NCBI GenBank assembly: GCA_946803715.1
Contig: CAMPET010000013.1
Coordinates: forward strand, 559,082-623,081
Source of the DNA: Beroe ovata
Taxonomy: Eukaryota; Ctenophora; Nuda; Beroida; Beroidae
Direction: 5' to 3'
DNA length: 64,000 nt
Each line of letters starts with the position of its first letter. The stretch's first letter is position 1. The notes beneath the pieces are model-generated. The model had not been told where the DNA came from and ran no database searches. It worked only from the letters and a program-made list of their open reading frames with translations. A program made the position numbers and the translations under genes. Below, in pieces: positions 58,592 to 64,000 of this stretch.

Positions 58592-60891
58592 ATGGAAAAG
58601 ACTTCAGATCCTTTGTTACATAACCTGATACTGTTCAATCCGACACTATGCAAGAAGGAGGGTCAGGAGCAGGAAAAGATACTCTTTTACTATGCTAAGG
58701 ATGAGGTAAATGAAGAGAACCGTGGAATTTTCGTCCAACAGAATCAATCTAATTCATGAGTCATGAGTTATTTTCATGAGTGCCATTTTTCAGACATCGG
58801 AGGATACGATGGTGCGACAAGTTGGACTTTGTGAAGGAATGATAAACTTTACACAACGCTTCTCCAATAACTCCTGTGAAGCACTTGAAACAATGAACAC
58901 TCGTCAAGTATGTATTTCTTTAATTCTTCATATTATCTACCGAAAAACTAATCTTCTCACTGCATTCCCTGCTTTTTCCTTCCTTATCAACCATCATTTA
59001 CAGGTCTACTTCGGACCAGAACCTGACTTTTGGATGGTACTGACTGTTAAGTTACCAGAGAAAGGAAGCAAGTTTGTATCGAATCTGACTCTACGGGCCA
59101 CGCTCATTACCAGCTACAACCTCTTCAAGCTGTTTTACGGAACTTTTACAATTCTCATGCAGAAAGTGGAGAATTTAGATATCTTTAGGGTAAACAAATG
59201 ATTTTAAGTCTAAACTTCTCTTTCGTCGGCCATGTAGTACTTCGTTCTTCTCTCATGTTGATCTGTGTTTATAACTCTGCTGTTTATGTATGTTTATGAC
59301 TCTAATACCACCAGGCAAAATTGAAGAAGTTTTTCGGCCCGTACCGAACAACGCTGAAGATAGGGGACAATGGAATAATGGACCATGTTTGTGGTGTGCA
59401 GTATCTGCCGATCGGTGCGTAGGATTTCGTATAGGCTCCACTGTGTGAACATCAATCACTTCCTAAACGTATAATACCGATTGTAAACTGTTCCCCCGCA
59501 TCAGACCCGAACACATACTTGTGCTGTCAACGGTTCCTAAACTCACTGCGGGACCAGTTCCCACCAGTCCTTTACACGGTGTTGCTCTTCAAGGAGAAAC
59601 TGGTGTATTCTGGTGTAAACAAACATGACACTCAGGTTAAGAGAGGGGGTTGTTCATTAGTTTGTATTGGAGTCGTCCATGCATCGGTACATGCCAGTGA
59701 CCCAAATACACAACTAAAGAGACCTATCAATCGAAATAGTTCTAGACATTCTAACTCCCAGGTGCTGTACTACTATCTTATCAACATTCTCTTTCCTGCT
59801 CACCTAGAAACATCGGGAATGGAGGTTATCAGCAAATCGTTACAAACATTGGGCAGGTTAGCTCGGGTCGTCACTCTCTCATTTCCTAGATAATTCCTTA
59901 TTCTGGTATTGGTGTCGAGGGACTTCAACCTGATATTCCAGGTATCTGAACGGCCCCGATAACTTTGATGAGAATATCAAGGCTAGCCGGTTACACCTGA
60001 CCACTGATGGTAAAGATAATCAGTTGACACAGGTATATGTCATAACCTGATAATTCCAACATTCTCAATCCACTCGTCTCCTGTCAACTGTTAAGATGCC
60101 GTCTTAAGATGCCGTCCCAAATCACCAATAACACAGGTGTTCCTGCTTGTGTACAACAACCAAGAAGTTACGATATGCCTGATGATAGATGCTAACAAGT
60201 CATGCACTAAAACGTTCTACAAAACACTCAATACTTTCCTTACGACCAACATTCCCACTCTTGACAGCATCATTTCTAAACAGGTTGAAAAAGATAAACG
60301 GTATTTTCCAAAGTAGCTTATTCCTTCCCAGTTCTAATTCTTTTCCATAGGTTGTTTAGTCCTGAATTGATGATTGTTGCTGTAAAGTATTCCCAACCCC
60401 CCTACGACCCCTCTTTGTCTGTAACCAGGTAGCACCCAAGACGACCACTTCATCATCATGTTCAGCTGTCGCCCAGTATACCCCCGTTAGCGATAACATC
60501 AGATACCTGCTATACAACTACGACAATCTGGCTTACATCTCCACCCTTCACTCTCAGCCCTCAGTTGCCGCCACTTTAACCCGCATCGTGTGTGATATCG
60601 CCGCTGATGTTCGTCACAAGCGTGAGTTTGTGTGATTGGATATGTTGACTGGCAATATATATTATGATATTCGGGAAATTTCCCGCTTACATGCACCATC
60701 TGCTTGTTACAGGGGACGCGGATATTGTTGTAAAGACTGGATCTGACATCTGGATATCTGCCAAAAAGAGCAAGAGCCGTGTTCTGTTCGCTATTGTACT
60801 GCAGAAGAGTATCCATTACATAAGTGTGGCGGAGGACATACGGAAACTCAGCTTACACCTGTTCAGCAAAGCGTACTTTTCTGAGAGCTGA
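58592..60891 (+). CDS. CCZ1: CCZ1, subunit of the MON1-CCZ1 RAB7 exchange factor
   Basis: Ten exons: 58592-58705, 58794-58907, 59004-59189, 59315-59414, 59505-59635, 59762-59856, 59942-60032, 60137-60283, 60429-60621, 60713-60891. Phases agree; 449 aa (human 482). The start matches family style: LILFNPTLCKKEGQEQEKILFYYAKDE (human FIYNPRFGPREGQEENKILFYHP), then VGLCEGMINFTQRFS, PDFWMVLTVKLP, YNLFKLFYGTF, LLFKEKLVYSGV and the C-terminal GSDIWISAKKSKSRVLFAIV. CCZ1 carries longin-type domains and with MON1 loads GTP on RAB7 during early-to-late endosome and autophagosome maturation. Introns are very short (about 80-145 bp). Confidence 0.9.
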
Positions 60892-61399
60892 CCATCGTCG
60901 ACCACTATAATAGATACAATTGCGATGTGCAGTAATCAATTAACATTGCACTGAACTAATGGGCTCATCAATTGATAGAATAATCACACATCGATGATGG
61001 TTCCTTGCAAGCTAAATCTCGTAATCCTACTGGCAATTTTCATCTGTTTCGGCAGGTCCGAAAAATTTGTTCAATATTCTAGGTCTTTTCTCACTGAAAT
61101 AAAGAGAAGTCATTCAATTAATTGATTGATCAATTAAGATTGATTCAAGTTGTAAATTTGTATTGCTTTTTTATGTTTATGATTCAAGATTAAGTTCATC
61201 ATCCATGTTATCCATGACATAATGTTATTGTCATTCTTTCACCCTTCCCAATTTTAATAAGGGTGAAGGTTCCCATCAATCTTTTCCCACCAATTTTAAC
61301 CACTTTACCACTGTCTAGCATGGCAAGAAGAGTGATAACGTTAGAGTAGGAACATGACGTCAGTTGGGTGGAATTTGTCTCTTCCTAAAGATTACAATC
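60892..61399. other. Intergenic, CCZ1 to Mondo gene
   Basis: About 510 bp, AT-rich; carries the CCZ1 poly(A) signal and presumably the Mondo promoter. Nothing else recognised. Confidence 0.5.
61098..61103 (+). terminator. AATAAA poly(A) signal, candidate for CCZ1
   Basis: Canonical hexamer about 207 bp past the CCZ1 stop and about 300 bp before the next start codon. Confidence 0.5.
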
Positions 61400-63904
61400 A
61401 TGGATAGCGAGATTATACGGGCTGTTCAACGAGAAACTGAAAAGGAAAAACTTTTAACTGGTGGCAAGAATAAACAGGTAACATGAGTGTTTGCCTGGTT
61501 GCTATAGTTATTGCTAATTGGTGGTGATTGTTGCTAATTGGTGGTAATTGTTGCTAATTGGTGGTAATTACTAGTACAAAATCCAATTCTTCATCACTCC
61601 CTCAATCACCCCACCATCCCTCCTGCCAGAAACACGCTACAAGAGGCACCCGAAACCGAGCAGCTGCCACCAAGATATCAGATGACCTGTACAAGGATGT
61701 TATCACCCCGCTACGGAATGAGTTCTCTGAACCCATCGTATCGCCGCATTGGTGGAAGAAACCTGCTGAGAACCTGAAGGCATTCGCTGCCAAGACTCGG
61801 ATTAATAACACCATCTGGAGACAATGGTACATAATTACGCGTCCTTTTTTTTATCAATTTCAAGTCATTATCGTGAGAATTGATAGTGAGTTTAAATCGT
61901 CTTCTCCTTATCTAAGTGTTGATATTACCACACAGGTACGTACACTTTGTTGAAGGTAAGGATACAGAGATAAAGTTCGCTAACCCTATGCCCCTTGCGG
62001 ACAAGTATCATGCGAGAGTGCTTGCTGTTGTGGTAGAGGGTCACTACTGGTGTAGGTAGGACTCATGGTCGTCATGGTTACTGTCACTTTAATAGTGGTG
62101 ACATAATGAACTTACCATCCACTTTTCATGGTGACATGATCAGTGAATGAACGCAAATCACTGATGTGAAGCATCACAACGTCTTGTTTAATAGGAAGCA
62201 TCGTGCTATTCGTGCCCAGTACAACAGCTGGAGAAAGACTAGGAAGAATGCCCTCTCTAAACTGAAGATAGACAACCTCATTGCTAACAAGAAAAGTGAG
62301 GAGAATGAGGATTTGGCCCTGCCAGCGGTTGATGATCTAGTGCTATCCGGCATGTTGAACGGTTTTAACGACCTGGAAGCACTAGATCTATCAGTTCAGT
62401 TTGACTTGCCTGAAATACTGGGTAGTGATATCATGGCTCAGAGTGATTCTTTCCTGGATGATATCTTACAGCCTTCGGTGGGTTTTTGTTGATTCCAGAT
62501 TCAAATTTAATGAAAGCTAGGAAATTACTATACAGTTACACGACATCATTTGCATTTGCCTCCAGGAATGCGGCTTAGGTTTTCAGAAGAATGGGTTGTC
62601 CACAAATTGTGAGTAACCCTGAAAAGTAACGCTAAAAACTATTCTTCCGTATTTCTGATTCTCCAGTAAACGTTTAATCGTGATAAGGAGTCGAGATTCT
62701 CATCACTACTTAATCATTTCACGTCTCCCCAGGTCCCGCTGGTGAAGACATTACCGAGGTGTCAAGGAGCGATACGCTTGACACCACCAGTCTCAACACT
62801 CTGGCCGCAGCGGCCAACATGTCCCAGTATTTCCACTCTCCGTTCACCTCTAATCCCGACAATACCCACTTCCCCTCTCCCACCCCATACCCCTCCACCA
62901 CCCCCTCTAACCTCACACCCTACTCGCACACCGCACGTTACCCTGATCCACCATACATACATCACTCGCTCACACCTGAAACACACCTGACACAAGACTC
63001 ACATCAGTATAATGCGGGTGGGGATGGGAAGAAGAGAGGACAGTATCAGATACCCCAGAGTGGGCTGTATCAGGAGGGACCAAACTACACCAACCTCCCT
63101 GAGCACACAGCGACCAATCCGGGTGTCGGGAGCACATTTCTCGCGGGTAGCGTCCCGCCTTGCAAAGGTCCGGGTTATTACCCGCCCACCCCACTCCAAT
63201 ACAACTATTCTGAGTCTGACAAGGAAACAACCTTCCTAGCACACCCGCAGCCAGAATACACCGCTCCAACACCTAAACAGAAACCTGCATACAAACAGAA
63301 ACTATCAGAGGTGGAAGTGGACAGAAAGAGGAGACGTGCGATGAAGGATAAACTGTCCAGTCTACAGGGCATCTTGCCAAGTTCTGTGTTTAAATCAGGA
63401 AAACAGACCCATGCTGGGCTCCTGAACAAAGCTGCCGAGTATCTGATGAAGGAGGAAGCTGCACTGAGAGCTGTGGAGGGAGATATTGTGAAGTTGACTA
63501 CTGAGATAGAGGAAACTAAGAGATTAGTTGCGGCTCACCAGGGTCAGATACCTGAGAACGGGATCAGCTCTGCGTGTAACGGGAGTAAAGAGGTGGAGGA
63601 AGCATACAGGGGGTTCCTGGAGGAACAAGGGGGCAGGAACCCTCTCATGAAGCTCTACTCCACCATGTTGGAGCCCCTATTCTTCTCCTTCAACAACATG
63701 GTCGACAATAGTTCCCTCGACGTGTTCTGTAGGAGCGCGCACCAGTGGTTTTCTCAGAACTGCTCATTGGGAAGGTTGCGGGAGTATGCAATGAACTTGG
63801 TGATCGACCACAACCTGGAGTTTGAGGGTGGCGACCACTACAATGGAGGAGGAGGGGGAGGAGGGGGACCAGCTGGTCCCTCCCCTAGCAATGTTAACTC
63901 ATGA
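61400..63904 (+). CDS. Mondo-family bHLH-leucine-zipper transcription factor (MLXIP/MLXIPL homologue)
   Basis: Six exons: 61400-61477, 61630-61826, 61936-62055, 62195-62477, 62566-62608, 62733-63904. Phases agree; 630 aa. Residues about 65-145 are the Mondo conserved region: HWWKKPAENLKAF, RINNTIWRQWYVHF and VVVEGHYWCRKHRAIRAQYNSWRK (human LNNAIWRAWYIQYV, VVLEGNYWKRRIEVVMREYHKW). A Pro/Ser/Tyr-rich middle follows. A bHLH-Zip at about 430-510 includes EVEVDRKRRRAMKDKLSSLQ and a long heptad helix. The C-terminal dimerisation/cytoplasmic-retention (DCD-type) domain at about 525-610 includes LMKLYSTMLEPLFFSFNNMV (human FWVFSILIRPLFESFNGMV). Mondo proteins pair with Mlx and respond to glucose-6-phosphate. 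The basic region lacks the usual His and Glu contacts. Intron 1 holds about three copies of TTGCTAATTGGTGGTAA (61510-61567). Confidence 0.85.
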
Positions 63905-64000
63905 CAATGTGTTGACTTCCAGTTGACTGTCTCAGTTGGGAGATATTTTATTGAAAAGAAAACGTTTATTTATGAGGTACAACTTACCGATGACCCCGTA

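Noticed and set aside
1-64000. CRISPR array, operon or other prokaryotic feature
   Set aside because: All genes are intron-containing animal orthologues or animal-type genes; tandem repeats seen are minisatellites or microsatellites without regular spacers.

Overview
The window comes from an animal nuclear genome. It has GT-AG introns, a T-box factor, a Mondo-family bHLH-Zip factor, death domains and many single-copy eukaryotic housekeeping genes. It is compact for an animal: most introns are 50-900 bp and neighbouring genes often sit 140-510 bp apart. Several proteins are clear but divergent orthologues of human ones. That fits an early-branching, compact-genome animal (sponge-grade or another non-bilaterian), but I cannot name the species from sequence alone. 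All exon models below were read by eye from protein similarity, splice sites and phase agreement; there is no transcript evidence.

Layout. 0-5.4 kb (+): the last exon of the ribosome-assembly factor NLE1, an intronless CCHCR1-like coiled-coil gene, and the WD40 gene TBL2. 5.8-7.5 kb (-): a small tropomyosin-like coiled-coil gene. 10.0-15.1 kb (+): ANKUB1 (ubiquitin-like plus ankyrin). 17.9-26.0 kb (-): a T-box transcription factor of about nine exons with an N-terminal eh1-like motif and a duplicated 3' exon, followed upstream by about 6 kb of non-coding DNA. 32.3-45.2 kb (+): a 26-exon gene of about 1,650 codons that I do not recognise. It joins a possible UPA-like region, a metzincin-type metalloprotease domain with a mutated catalytic glutamate (HQxxHxxGxxH), a long charged linker with recurrent short motifs, and two C-terminal death domains. 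A small ORF with a predicted signal peptide and a hydrophobic tail lies antisense in one of its introns. 45.2-48.3 kb: repeats, including GC-rich foldback elements, a tRNA-derived sequence and a perfect 23-bp-arm hairpin. 48.3-63.9 kb (all +): a tight run of RGP1, MINPP1, FERRY3 (C12orf4), DAP3/mS29, CCZ1 and a Mondo (MLXIP/MLXIPL) gene.

How the genes relate. The right-hand cluster holds three Rab-pathway genes: RGP1 (RAB6 exchange factor subunit), FERRY3 (RAB5 effector subunit) and CCZ1 (RAB7 exchange factor subunit). A mitochondrial ribosomal protein lies between two of them. TBL2 and the Mondo gene, neighbours in the human Williams-Beuren region, occur in the same 64 kb here. The strongest candidate for something undescribed is the pseudo-metalloprotease/tandem-death-domain protein at 32.3-45.2 kb.
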